A DNA stretch of 64,000 bases. Source: an uncultured Coriobacteriia bacterium. Lineage in GTDB: Bacteria > Actinomycetota > Coriobacteriia > Coriobacteriales > QAMH01. Positions 53,818 to 63,048 of the stretch are shown here, in pieces. A model generated the notes under the pieces. The model was given only the letters and a program-made list of their open reading frames with translations, had not been told where the DNA came from and made no database searches. The translations under genes were made by a program, and so were the position numbers. The DNA lies in the NCBI GenBank assembly GCA_948466335.1, contig CAOKAE010000001.1:98664-162663 (forward strand). The letters are read 5' to 3'. Position 1 is the first letter of the stretch. Each line of letters begins with the position of its first letter.

Positions 53818-54342
53818 ATGGTACTGGTAAACGTCGAATCGCTGGTCATCGGCCTCCTTCCCATGCCCTCCGTCATCACGCTGCGTGTCGCAGAACATCG
53901 CGAAGATATCGCCGAGGACCTTGTGCTTCCCATCTGGATTGGCACCATGGAGGCGACGGCCATTGCCGCCGCGCTCGAGGGCAACGCAACCGAACGCCCC
54001 ATCACGCACGCCCTCGCCATCGATCTGGTCTCCTCGCTCGGTGGCACCGTCAGTCGTGTCGTCATCGACCGCGTCGAGGGCACGACCTTCTACGCCACCA
54101 TCTACTTGCGCTGCGCGAACGGCATGTTCACACGCGTCGATGCACGCCCGAGCGACGCCATCGCTCTGGCGGCACGCGCCAATGCGCCACTCTTCGTCGA
54201 GGAGGACGTGATGCAGTCCGCCGCATGTCCGCGCGCGCTTACGCCCGGTCAGGACGAGAAGATCGAGCTGGAGGAATTCGACAAGTTCATCGAGCACATC
54301 AAGCCCGAGGACTTTGTCACGCACAACGGCGGCAAGGACTAG
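53818..54342 (+). CDS. Bifunctional nuclease family (DUF151) protein
   Basis: A 174-residue protein with a BFN/DUF151 domain (about 15-135): LPIWIGTMEATAIAAALEG, PITHALAIDL and RPSDAIALAARANAPLFVEEDVM. Plant members show dual nuclease activity, and mycobacterial members were linked to oxidative stress; bacterial function is unclear. The start at 53818 follows GGGAGGTG. It is convergent with dinG. Confidence 0.85.
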   Translation: MVLVNVESLVIGLLPMPSVITLRVAEHREDIAEDLVLPIWIGTMEATAIAAALEGNATERPITHALAIDLVSSLGGTVSRVVIDRVEGTTFYATIYLRCANGMFTRVDARPSDAIALAARANAPLFVEEDVMQSAACPRALTPGQDEKIELEEFDKFIEHIKPEDFVTHNGGKD

Positions 54343-54735
54343 CGCCTCGTTTTGCGCCGGCGTTTCTAGATGCCGCCTGGCTCCTGCGTCTCCATGAGAC
54401 GCGCAATCTCACTAATAGTAAGGGTTCGAATGTCCGGCGTCGGCATGGCGCGCAGGAAGGACTTCGCGTAGTTCTTCGTCTGCAGGCGCGCGTCCGCGAG
54501 CACGAGCCAACCGCTGTCGGTCGAGTTGCGGATAAGGCGACCCGCCGCCTGCTTGAGGTCCATGACGGCTTCGGGAAGCGAGTAGCGGCCCCAGGCCGCG
54601 CGGCCGTCGCGCGCCTCGCGTTCGCGCGAGATGGGATCGTCGGGGCGACTGAAGGGCAGGCGTGCGATGATGACGCAACGCAACGTGTCCCCCGGAGCGT
54701 CGAACCCCTCCCAGAACGATTTGAGGGCAAACATG

Positions 54736-54780
54736 GACAGGTTCCTGTCTGATAGGAACCTGTCACGAAGTGACTTCGTG
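54736..54780. repeat. Twin hairpins inside dinG
   Basis: GACAGGTTCCT and its complement form a perfect 11-bp stem with 7-nt loop (54736-54764). CACGAAGT-G-ACTTCGTG follows at once (54764-54780). They encode the segment STKSLRDRFLSDRNLS of DinG. Confidence 0.6.
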
Positions 54781-57253
54781 CTCGTGCCGCGCGTCTGCGC
54801 GACAAGTTCGATGCCCTCGTTCGCTAGCTGCGGTTTGAGTTCGCGATAGAAGGCCTCCATCTCGCGACGGTTGGTGAAGAGGGTGAGCACCGAGCCACCC
54901 ATCGCGACGTGCGTCTCGTAGAGCAGGCGCGCGAAGGCGTCGTGATAGTTCAAGGCGTTGGGCTCGGGCATGTCGCTTGGCAACAGGACGGTCATGTTGT
55001 GCTCGTAGTCGTAACCGGACGCGAATATGCTCGTGATCACGGGCTTGTCCTCCACGCGGTCGAGGCCGGTCGCACGGAGGAAGTGGGCGAATGGCTCGCG
55101 TTCGGCGGTTGCCAGCGTAGCCGAGGTGAACACGAGGCTGCGGGTCTGGGGGTAGAGGTCGACGGCGAGCGATTCCCCGATGTCGAGGCGCATGGCCTCG
55201 AGTGCCTGGTTGGGGTGACGGGGGTTGCGGTCGAGCTGCAGGGACGTGACGTAGCGGTCGTCGGTGCCGTCGAGGATGAGATGGAGGGCATCGACCGCGT
55301 CCTTGATGCCGGTCGTGATGGCCGCGAGTTCGGCAAGTTGGTTGGCGAACTCGCCCTCGAACTGCTCGAGCATGGAGATGAGGTCGGCAAGGCGACCGTT
55401 GAGCCCCCAAAGCAGCTCCGCGAGCTTGTTGCCCGGTGCGCATAGGTCGCGCCAGGCATGACCCGCGCGTAGGTCCGCGCTTATCCAGATGGTCACGATG
55501 TTGTAGCTGCCCTTGTCCCGCGCGTTGGGTGCGGGAAGCTTTGCCAAGGCCGTGAAGAATTCAGCAGATACCAGTTGAATCTGGCCGATGCGGTTCTCGA
55601 TGTCTGCCGTGACGCCATAGAGGACGTCTCCGCCCTCGAGCTTGTCGGCTCGCTTGCGCACGCGGGCTGTTGTTCCGCTCTTGGGGTTGGCGATGCGTCC
55701 GAGCGTGAGGTCGAGCCCCGCGCCGTGATCGAGCTCGAAAGTTGCCGGCGTGCCTCCCCCTCGACGCCATGGGCCTCGTCGATGACCCAGTGCCTGATGG
55801 GGGGCAAGATGCCGTTGTCCACCTGCATGTCGCGAAACAGCAGCGCATGGTTGGTGATGACGATGTCTGCGCTGGTGGCGTTGCGACGGGCACCATGCAG
55901 AAAGCAGCGTCGGGGGAAGTAAGGGCAGCGTTTCTTGAGGCAGTCGTTGGCGTTGGCCTGAATGTCGAAGCGGGGAAGGCGCGACCAGCTGATGTTGAGC
56001 GCATCGAGGTCACCGTGGCTGGTCTGCGCCGTGAAGCTCAGCAGCGTGGCGACCATGGCGATGACGTCACAGTTGTCCTCCTGGTGGCTGCGCGCCATAT
56101 GCTCGAGCTTGCGCAGGCACAGGTAGTGGTCATAGCCCTTGAGGGCAACATAGGAGAGCTCGCCTCCGAGTGCGTCACGTAGGCGGGGCAATTCGTGGTA
56201 CACGAGCTGGTCCATGAGGGCGTTGGTCTTTGTCGCTACGCCCATGGTCACTTTGTTCTCCCGCGCACCATAAGCGACAGGTACCAGGTAGGCCATTGAC
56301 TTACCAACACCGGTACCCGCTTCGATGACGCGAATGTCTCCTTCGCGCAGGCATGCGGCAACCTCATGGGCCATGGCGAGTTGTTCGGGGCGCTCCTCGT
56401 AGCCCGGATACATCTGGCCGAGGATGCCGGTGGGGGAGAAGGAGCTGTCGATGCGCTGCTCGTCGCAGAACGAAAGGGGAATCTCGTCGGCATCGGGGCG
56501 CGGTGGCAGGGCGCTGGCCTGCGTACGCTCGGTGCGGTTGCGGCGCAGCGAGAAGTCAACGCCCGGATGCTCGAGTGCGGCCTGCGCGAAGTAGGGACGC
56601 AGGGGCCAGTCGGTCTGCGGCGAAAGCTCTGCAATGCGCCCGGCAAGTCCCGGTGTCATCGCCTGTACGCCCGCAAGGAGGATGCGCCAGAGCGCTCCGA
56701 GGCAAACGGTGTCGTCCATGGCGCGATGGGATGGCGCATGCAGGCCGAACGCGGCCGCAAGGTCGACGAGACGATGGGATTTGAGACGCGGGAGGACGAT
56801 TTGCGAGAGTGTTACCGTATCCACCCATTGCCCCGGAAGCTCGCCGGGTTGCGCTTGCCGCATGACGAACCCCTGGTCAAAGGAGGCGTTGTGCGCCACG
56901 AGATTGCAGTCTCCCGCAAACTTCGCCAGCGCCGCGACTGCTTCGCGCGGGCTCGGGGCTCCGGCAACATCAGCCTGCGTTATGCCCGTGAGCTCGGTGA
57001 TTTCGGGCGGAATGGCATGGCCGGGATCGACGAAGGTCTGAAACTCGCCGATGGTCTCGCCCCCGCGCATGCGGATGGCGGCGATTTCGAGCAGCGAGCA
57101 GCTTGCCGGGTTGAGCCCCGTGGTCTCGGTGTCGAGCACGACGACGTCATCCTCGACGAGGCCGAACTGCAACTCCCGGGCGCGTTGAGGAAGCTGACGG
57201 TACATGTTGAAAACATCCTCATCCGTTCCGGGGATGAGGAATTCGTCAAGACG

Positions 57254-57269
57254 TATTTCACGTGAAACA
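57254..57269. promoter_or_regulatory. parS: parS-like site at the dinG 5' end
   Basis: TATTTCACGTGAAACA differs from perfect parS at one position. It lies 15 kb from the parA-linked pair and codes for the VSREI residues at the DinG N-terminus. Confidence 0.7.
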
Positions 57270-57353
57270 ACCATGTTCAAAGCCTATCATGTTGAGGTGA
57301 CAAAACACACGGTCAAATCGGTATACTTGCCAGCAGTCGACTGGAGGGCGGGC

Positions 57354-57998
57354 ATGTCTGAATCCGAAATCTACTACGCAACGTACTGTCGTCTCGACGA
57401 GGCGAGCGGAGACAACTGCGTCATCGTCAACGGCAACGCGGTTGTCGTCGGTTCCGAGCTCACGTTGACCAAGCAGGTCCAGGTGACCGATAGGGGCAAG
57501 GAAGTGCCCTGCATCGTCCTGAGCCGCGGTGACATTGCCATGGGCTTTTTGCCTGACAAGGTGTTCAAGCAGGTGGATAGGCTGCTTGATGACGGGTGGA
57601 CATGCCGGGCGTTTGCGTCCGCTGTTATCTTCGACAAGATTCACGACATCTATCGTGTCGAGGTTGCGGTCATCTGCTATCGCGAGAAGGACGCTGCGGC
57701 TTTCGAACCCTTTGTCGCAAGCCTGATGGGGCGCATGGCCAAGGGCGATCATCCCGTCGTTTCCCTTTCTCCCAAGGAGGTCGACCACGTCATCGAGACC
57801 GGTGGCCAGTGGGCCGACGTCAAGACACGGAAGCTTCCCAAGCTCGACAAGGGAACGGCGTACTACAAGACCAAGCGCACGATGACCGAGAACATGGCCT
57901 ACGCCGCCGCCGAGGGCAACAAGGGCTGTTACGTTGGCCTCTTCGTCGTTGTCTTCCTCATCATCTTTTCGATCGTCAGTTTCATCTTCCTACGTTAG
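57354..57998 (+). CDS. C-terminally membrane-anchored protein of unknown function
   Basis: Not recognised. The 214-residue product is soluble for about 190 residues and ends in one membrane helix (CYVGLFVVVFLIIFSIVSFIFL) with a single Arg after it, a tail-anchor layout. A region around residues 60-120 (GDIAMGFLPDKVFKQVDRLLDDGW) weakly recalls HIRAN-like folds, but this is not secure. The start at 57354 follows GGAGGGCGGG, with a TATACT box at about 57322; an upstream ATG at 57273 overlaps the dinG start and is less likely. Divergent from dinG. Confidence 0.55.
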   Translation: MSESEIYYATYCRLDEASGDNCVIVNGNAVVVGSELTLTKQVQVTDRGKEVPCIVLSRGDIAMGFLPDKVFKQVDRLLDDGWTCRAFASAVIFDKIHDIYRVEVAVICYREKDAAAFEPFVASLMGRMAKGDHPVVSLSPKEVDHVIETGGQWADVKTRKLPKLDKGTAYYKTKRTMTENMAYAAAEGNKGCYVGLFVVVFLIIFSIVSFIFLR

Positions 57999-58010
57999 AC
58001 GAGGTGTCCT

Positions 58011-59330
58011 GTGCTTACCGAACGCGTACTCTCACAGGCCGTGCGCACGATGAACGGCCACTACCTGAATCTCAAGGCGCTTGACGAGAACAACCTGACG
58101 CTGCCGGCTCCCAAGCCCGGCAAGCGCTACATGCTCTACATGCACATCCCGTTTTGCGAGCGACTGTGTCCCTACTGCTCTTTTAACAGGTTCCCGTTTG
58201 AAGAGGAGAAGGCGCGCAGGTACTTCGAGAACCTTCGCACCGAAATGGATATGGTCGCCCGTCTTGGCTATGACTTCGACTCGTTGTATGTGGGCGGAGG
58301 TACCCCGACGATTCTCATTGACGAGTTGGTCGCCACGATCAACAAGGCGCGTGGGATGTTCTCGATTACCGACGTGTCGAGCGAGACGAATCCCAATCAT
58401 TTGCTTCCCGAGTACATCGAAAAGCTCAATGGGGTAGTGCAGAGGCTGTCCGTGGGAGTCCAAAGTTTTGACGATGGTTTACTTAAACAAATGGACAGAT
58501 ATGACAAGTACGGAAGTGCCGAGCAAATCCTCAACAGGATCATCGATGTCGCGGATGCAAATGTGTTCAAATCGCTGAACGTCGACATGATCTTCAATTT
58601 TCCGGCCCAGAACGAGGAAATGCTCATCAACGACATCGCGGCCATCCTCGAATCACATACAAATCAGGCCACGTTCTACCCTCTCATGGCTTCGCCGGCG
58701 GTCGAGAAGTCGCTCGCCGCAACCGTGGGAAAGGTCGACTACGCACGCGAGCAGGCGTTTTACGAAATCATCTGCGACGGTCTGACCGGGGGCGATGATC
58801 CCGCCTTCACCTTCGGAGATGCCTGGACCTTCAACGATGCCGGAAGCTCCATGATTGACGAGTACATCATCGATTACGAGGAATACCCCGCTCTGGGAAG
58901 CGGCGGCATGAGCTTCCTCGACAGTAAGCTCTTCGTGAACACCTTCAGCATCAGGGAATATGACGAGCGCATCAGGGAGGACAAGCTGTCCGTCTCGCGT
59001 ATGACGAAGTTCAGCAAGCGCGACCACATGCGGTATCGCTTCATGATGCAGCTCTTTGGCCTGCGTCTTGACAAGGGAGAGTGGGAGCGGGACTTTGGCT
59101 GCACGGTCGCGGCCGGCTTGCCCGCAGAGTACGCGTTCTTCAAGGCGAGCGGGGCAATCGACGTCGACGATGCCGAGCAGATCACGCTTACCCCCAAGGG
59201 GCGCTACATGATGGTGGCGATGATGAGGCAGTTCTTCATCGGCGTGAACGGCGTGCGCGACGATGCGCGCTCCTGCCTGCCAGGTGACGAGCGCGAACTT
59301 CTCTTTGGTGCGGGAGTGCCCGTCAAATAA
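58011..59330 (+). CDS. HemW/HemN-like radical SAM protein
   Basis: A 439-residue radical SAM protein of the coproporphyrinogen III oxidase-like family. The cluster motif CERLCPYCSF (about 48-57) follows YMLYMHIPF. GGGTPTIL, SSETNPNH and LSVGVQSFDDGLLKQMDRY are as in HemW/HemN. HemW proteins are heme chaperones, while others act on heme breakdown; the C-terminal half here is diverged, so the substrate is open. Start is GTG, 13 nt after the upstream gene, suggesting cotranscription. Confidence 0.78.
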   Translation: MLTERVLSQAVRTMNGHYLNLKALDENNLTLPAPKPGKRYMLYMHIPFCERLCPYCSFNRFPFEEEKARRYFENLRTEMDMVARLGYDFDSLYVGGGTPTILIDELVATINKARGMFSITDVSSETNPNHLLPEYIEKLNGVVQRLSVGVQSFDDGLLKQMDRYDKYGSAEQILNRIIDVADANVFKSLNVDMIFNFPAQNEEMLINDIAAILESHTNQATFYPLMASPAVEKSLAATVGKVDYAREQAFYEIICDGLTGGDDPAFTFGDAWTFNDAGSSMIDEYIIDYEEYPALGSGGMSFLDSKLFVNTFSIREYDERIREDKLSVSRMTKFSKRDHMRYRFMMQLFGLRLDKGEWERDFGCTVAAGLPAEYAFFKASGAIDVDDAEQITLTPKGRYMMVAMMRQFFIGVNGVRDDARSCLPGDERELLFGAGVPVK

Positions 59331-59348
59331 TCGCGCATGAGCGTGGCG

Positions 59349-59426
59349 GGGTGTGTCAGGGGGTCAGGCACCGCGGCACGTTTTGGGATCGAAACGAGCC
59401 GCGGTGCCTGACCCCCTGACACACCC
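59349..59426. repeat. Full GTGCCTGACCCCCTGACAC hairpin
   Basis: Perfect 29-bp arms (59349-59377 and 59398-59426) with a 20-nt loop that contains a further CGTTTT/AAAACG stem. It lies between the convergent HemW-like and PafC-like genes. Half copies occur at 47043 and 52632. Confidence 0.87.
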
Positions 59427-59461
59427 AACCCCCGAAATCTTATCTGCACAATCTTGCATAA

Positions 59462-60352
59462 CTACTGGTCAATGAGCGACTTTGCATATGCCTCGCACGC
59501 ATCGACGAGTGCTTGCGGTTCGAGGGGCAGCGCCTCTCCTATCAGCGATACGACGTGCTTGGGTAGCCAGGAGCTTCCCGTCCACGGCACGCTCACGATA
59601 CGAGAGCCGTCATCGGCAGTGCTCGAAACACGCAGGTCACGCCAGGAGGGAAGCGGACATCCCGCATTCAGGCGTATGCGGGCCTGGGTGCCGGAACCAA
59701 GGGCGATGGAAGGGCGAGGGGCACCTGTCCGGGGCGAAAAGCGCTCGTCAAGCACCCGAACGCTCGTGACGCGGTCGATTCTGAACGAACGCCAGTCCTT
59801 CGACATGCGGCAATAGGCCTGCAGGTAGCGATGGCCGTCCTCCGAGAAGATGCGCAGGGGCTCAATCCTCCTGGTCTGCGGGGTGTCATCGTCCGTCCCG
59901 TGATATGCGATTTCGAGCACGGGGTGTTCGACGTCCTCACAGGCCGCTGCAAGCGCCTGGGCGACATCGGACGATGCAGACTCCGTCACGATCATCAAAC
60001 GGGGCTTAGGAGCGCTCTCAGCGCCTCCCAGCATGGTCTTGGTGCGAAGAAGGGTGCCTATGAGTTCGTCATTGGCCGAGAATCCCGCCGTCGTGAGGGC
60101 ATCCAGGAGCGCATCGGCCTCCGGGGCGGTGAGGCGCAGGAGGCGGTCCGTGCCGTGGGTTTGGAGCGTTGCGTAGGAATCGTGCAGGTCAAGGCGCACC
60201 GAGGCCGCGTCGTAGGCGAAGACGAGTATTTCGAGGGCGTCATAGACGAGCTGTTCGTCGACGCCGAGCAGCGTCGAGAGCTGGGGGATTGAGACGGTCT
60301 TCTCGCGTTCGAGCTGGGCCATGATCGCGAGGAGAAGCTGCCTATCCTTCAT
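59462..60352 (-). CDS. WYL-domain regulator, PafC-like
   Basis: A 296-residue transcription regulator. The N-terminal winged helix (QLLLAIMAQLEREKTVSIPQLSTLLGVDEQLVYDALEIL) is followed by a WYL domain (VLEIAYHGTDDDTPQTRRIEPLRIFSEDGHRYLQAYCRMSKDWRSFRIDRV), which binds ligands or nucleic acid. The gene overlaps its upstream partner by 11 nt, as pafB-pafC do in Actinobacteria, where the pair activates the DNA damage response. Start follows GGAGGAGGT. Confidence 0.8.
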   Translation of the reverse strand: MKDRQLLLAIMAQLEREKTVSIPQLSTLLGVDEQLVYDALEILVFAYDAASVRLDLHDSYATLQTHGTDRLLRLTAPEADALLDALTTAGFSANDELIGTLLRTKTMLGGAESAPKPRLMIVTESASSDVAQALAAACEDVEHPVLEIAYHGTDDDTPQTRRIEPLRIFSEDGHRYLQAYCRMSKDWRSFRIDRVTSVRVLDERFSPRTGAPRPSIALGSGTQARIRLNAGCPLPSWRDLRVSSTADDGSRIVSVPWTGSSWLPKHVVSLIGEALPLEPQALVDACEAYAKSLIDQ

Positions 60353-61343
60353 GATGCACCTCCTCCGACGCTGTTTCCAGGTAAGACTCAAGGCCATCAA
60401 CATAGGCCTGAGCTGCGGATTCCGGTTCTACAATGCGAATTCCCGGCCCATTCTCGATGCACCAGCGCGCGAGCGCACGGGAATCCCGGCAATCCACGGT
60501 CCAGACGAGGCGGTCATCCTCCCAGGTGAGGTCGCCGCGCCCCATGGTAATCTGCTCGGCACCCTGAGCGGCGTCTTTGTCGAAAACGAGCCGCGCCGTG
60601 AGGGTTTCGTCGCCAAACTGGAAGGGGAGACCGTAGAAATCCGCGGCGTCAAAGGGCCGCTCCTCGAAATCGGGGGTCTTCGGGTTGGTGCCGTTCACAC
60701 GCAGCTTCCCCATGCGATCGAGGCGAAAAAGCCGGTCATCGCCCGCCTCGGGGTCAAACGCGGCGACATAGCATGTGCCCTTCAGGAAGAAGCAGCCAAA
60801 GGGCTCGACCATGCGCTGGGATTGTCTTCCCGCGGTGTTGACGTACGAAAATCCCAGGCGCTTGCGTGTCGTGATGGCCTTCTTGACCTTGGAAAATCCC
60901 CGTAGCTCGCGTGTGTCGGCGCGGATTGTGCCCATGTCATCCGCGAGCTGGGGAAGCATGTCGGGAATCTCGAGCTCGTCGCCGAGCTTGACGAGCACCA
61001 TGCGCAGCTCTTCCTTGAAGGGGTAGTCCCTGTCTTCGAGCAGCGCGCCGCAGAGAAGGCGCAGGAGGCTGACCTGGGGTTTCGTGAGGTTGAGAGGCGC
61101 AGCCAGCGTTCGTGTGGCATCGAGCGCGTAACGCTGCCGGTCATCGACGGTGAGAAAGACGCCGCAATCGAGCAGCGTCTTCTTGTCGCGCTCAAAGCGA
61201 CGACGGGTGGAGTCTTCGCTACCTGCGTCTTTGTCATATTCGTAGGGAAGTGCGCGACGTATGCCGGCAAGGTCTATCGGGCCGTTTTCGCGTACGAGGA
61301 GCATGAGCTTGACGATACGCTCTGCTTCGCTGACCTGCGTCAT
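60342..61343 (-). CDS. WYL-domain regulator, PafB-like
   Basis: A 333-residue partner of the downstream WYL protein. The N-terminal helix-turn-helix (AERIVKLMLLVRENGPIDLAGIRRALP and EDSTRRRFERDKKTLLDCGV) and a WYL domain (KRLGFSYVNTAGRQSQRMVEPFGCFFLKGTCYVAAFD, FRLDRMGKLRV) are visible. It is first in the two-gene operon. No proteasome genes are in the window. The ATG at 61343 has only a modest GGTG-type site; an upstream ATG at 61412 adds 23 poor residues. Confidence 0.8.
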   Translation of the reverse strand: MTQVSEAERIVKLMLLVRENGPIDLAGIRRALPYEYDKDAGSEDSTRRRFERDKKTLLDCGVFLTVDDRQRYALDATRTLAAPLNLTKPQVSLLRLLCGALLEDRDYPFKEELRMVLVKLGDELEIPDMLPQLADDMGTIRADTRELRGFSKVKKAITTRKRLGFSYVNTAGRQSQRMVEPFGCFFLKGTCYVAAFDPEAGDDRLFRLDRMGKLRVNGTNPKTPDFEERPFDAADFYGLPFQFGDETLTARLVFDKDAAQGAEQITMGRGDLTWEDDRLVWTVDCRDSRALARWCIENGPGIRIVEPESAAQAYVDGLESYLETASEEVHHEG

Positions 61344-63048
61344 GGGGTTCACCTGCAGTTTCTTCGTAGGGCATTTGCATGCGCGGGGTAATCCAATCCG
61401 TGCGATTTCCATGATACCCGCTGCGTGAAGTTGCGGGGCAAGCCGTTGCCGAAACGGGCACCTTGGACATCATGTGCACGAGTCCGATGATGTTTCGGCG
61501 CGATTCGGAGAGCAAAAACGGACGGAAATCGGAAGGAGTTTCGTCTGGTTTCTGGGGATAAAACACGGCCCAAATCGGGATGTGGAAAACTGTGATTTTG
61601 CAATGCCCGGACAACCTCGTTTTCGGTAATAAACCGGTACCGGCAAATGGATGATTCCATGAGGCGGAATGGAATCAATTTCTTGCTCCGCGAGGTCGAT
61701 TTCGAGCTTCGATTCGAAGCTAACATCCTCAAATTCCAAGGAGTGACCAGAGAACGCGAGAGGGGGTCTCTCGCGATGCAAAACCAAGGCGCGGAAGAGG
61801 GGTCGTTTGAGGTCGTTTCGGAAGCGCGGAAGAGGTGCGGAACAACGTGAATTTGGTCGAGCCGCGATAGGAGCCGCGCCGAGCCCCGCGCCCTATGGCG
61901 CGGAGGTTAGATGACGTGATGCGAGCACTTTGGAAAGGGGAGGGGATGCCCCGGGCCGGCCCCCGTATTGCCAGGGCAGATAACGGGGACAGGCCCCCTG
62001 CATACCCTCGATGCGTTCGCTGGGAAGGAGGAGGGAAAAGACGTGCGGATGCATGAGCGTTCATAGCAAGAATACCGGAAACATATATGAGCGTTCGTGC
62101 ATATGACCAGTTAAACAAGGTGATTTCAATATTCATGAAGGTATGATGGCGAGGGGACAGATCCTGGATCTGCGGCAGTTGGCGAGGCTGGTTTAACAGT
62201 CGGGGGACAGACCCTGCGGCTGCCATTCGGGTGGGCGAAACCGGCAACTCGAGGACGGGTCTCCGCGACTGTTTCAGCAGGCGCGGGGGTCGGCGCGGGT
62301 TTATCGCGCGGAGTGATTAATCTTGGGATGCGCAAAGGGTGCGTGGGGGAGGGGGCGATTTCCGATTCTGCGAATCCAAACGGATCAAAATCTAAGGTTT
62401 TTTGCGTATATCAATCGCGCAAAATTCCATTCGAATGTTTATCTGTCTGATGTATAAAAATAATGCCGCCAGCCCCTTGTTTGGCAAAGGTGTTTTATAT
62501 CTTAAAAGTAGATAAAAATTAATCCAAAATCGAGATAAATATTTGGTGTGGAAACCAAGAGTTTTCCACAGGTGGAGAACTTCTAAAACATAATCACGAT
62601 TAAAGATAAAGATTTATATGTAACACAGAATATTTTCCATGATTCGTGATTCGTGGAGTCTGCGTGCGAGACGATAAAACAAACGATCACTCATATATCT
62701 CTACGGAGAATATTGGATGAGTGCATGTAACAACGCGCTGTTTTGCCGACAGGAGAGGGGCTTGCGGTTCCAAAACGTTCGAGATTGTGAAGAAACGGCG
62801 AGAAAAACGGACGCGTTGGGCAATTACATTGTCGCCTGCCCGAAATAACCTACCGTTCGCAAGTGATAATAGGCAAAGCGGCTGGTTATGCGGGTATCTT
62901 GGGGTCGAGCGAAGTACAATTCGAATCCCAAAAAGCCACGACTACCGCGTTTCCCCAATTTCCCTTCATTTCCCGCCCTTTCTTTTGGCCGTTCTATCCC
63001 TAGCACCACCCTCGATGTGTTTTTCATAACCCCCGTTCAGGAGTTGTA
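61344..63048. other. Gene-poor 1.7-kb region
   Basis: No convincing coding sequence on either strand; the open frames of 60-170 codons have no recognisable protein or good start site. The left part is GC-rich with several GGGGACAG-type motifs (about 61988, 62152, 62202). The part 62380-62720 is strongly AT-rich with runs such as GATTAAAGATAAAGATTTA. It separates the PafB/PafC-like pair from a surface protein gene and could hold a long 5' control region. Confidence 0.6.

Larger units (their letters stand above)
54366..57274 (-). pseudogene. dinG: dinG-like exonuclease/helicase, frameshifted
   Basis: DinG-type protein: an N-terminal DnaQ-like 3'-5' exonuclease domain (VVLDTETTGLNP, ending near residue 190) fused to an XPD-like superfamily 2 helicase (Walker A EAGTGVGKSMAYLVP, DEAH box VIDEAHGVEGEARRQL, four Cys in the Fe-S region, and SFWEGFDAPGDTLR, AAGRLIRN motifs). 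The frame breaks near 55740: the 5' part (57274 to about 55740) continues out of frame to 55493, and the correct continuation (ELDHGAGLDLTL) is in another frame to 54366. One extra base would restore a single ORF, so a sequencing error or recent mutation is possible. A parS-like site lies within the first codons. Confidence 0.82.
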
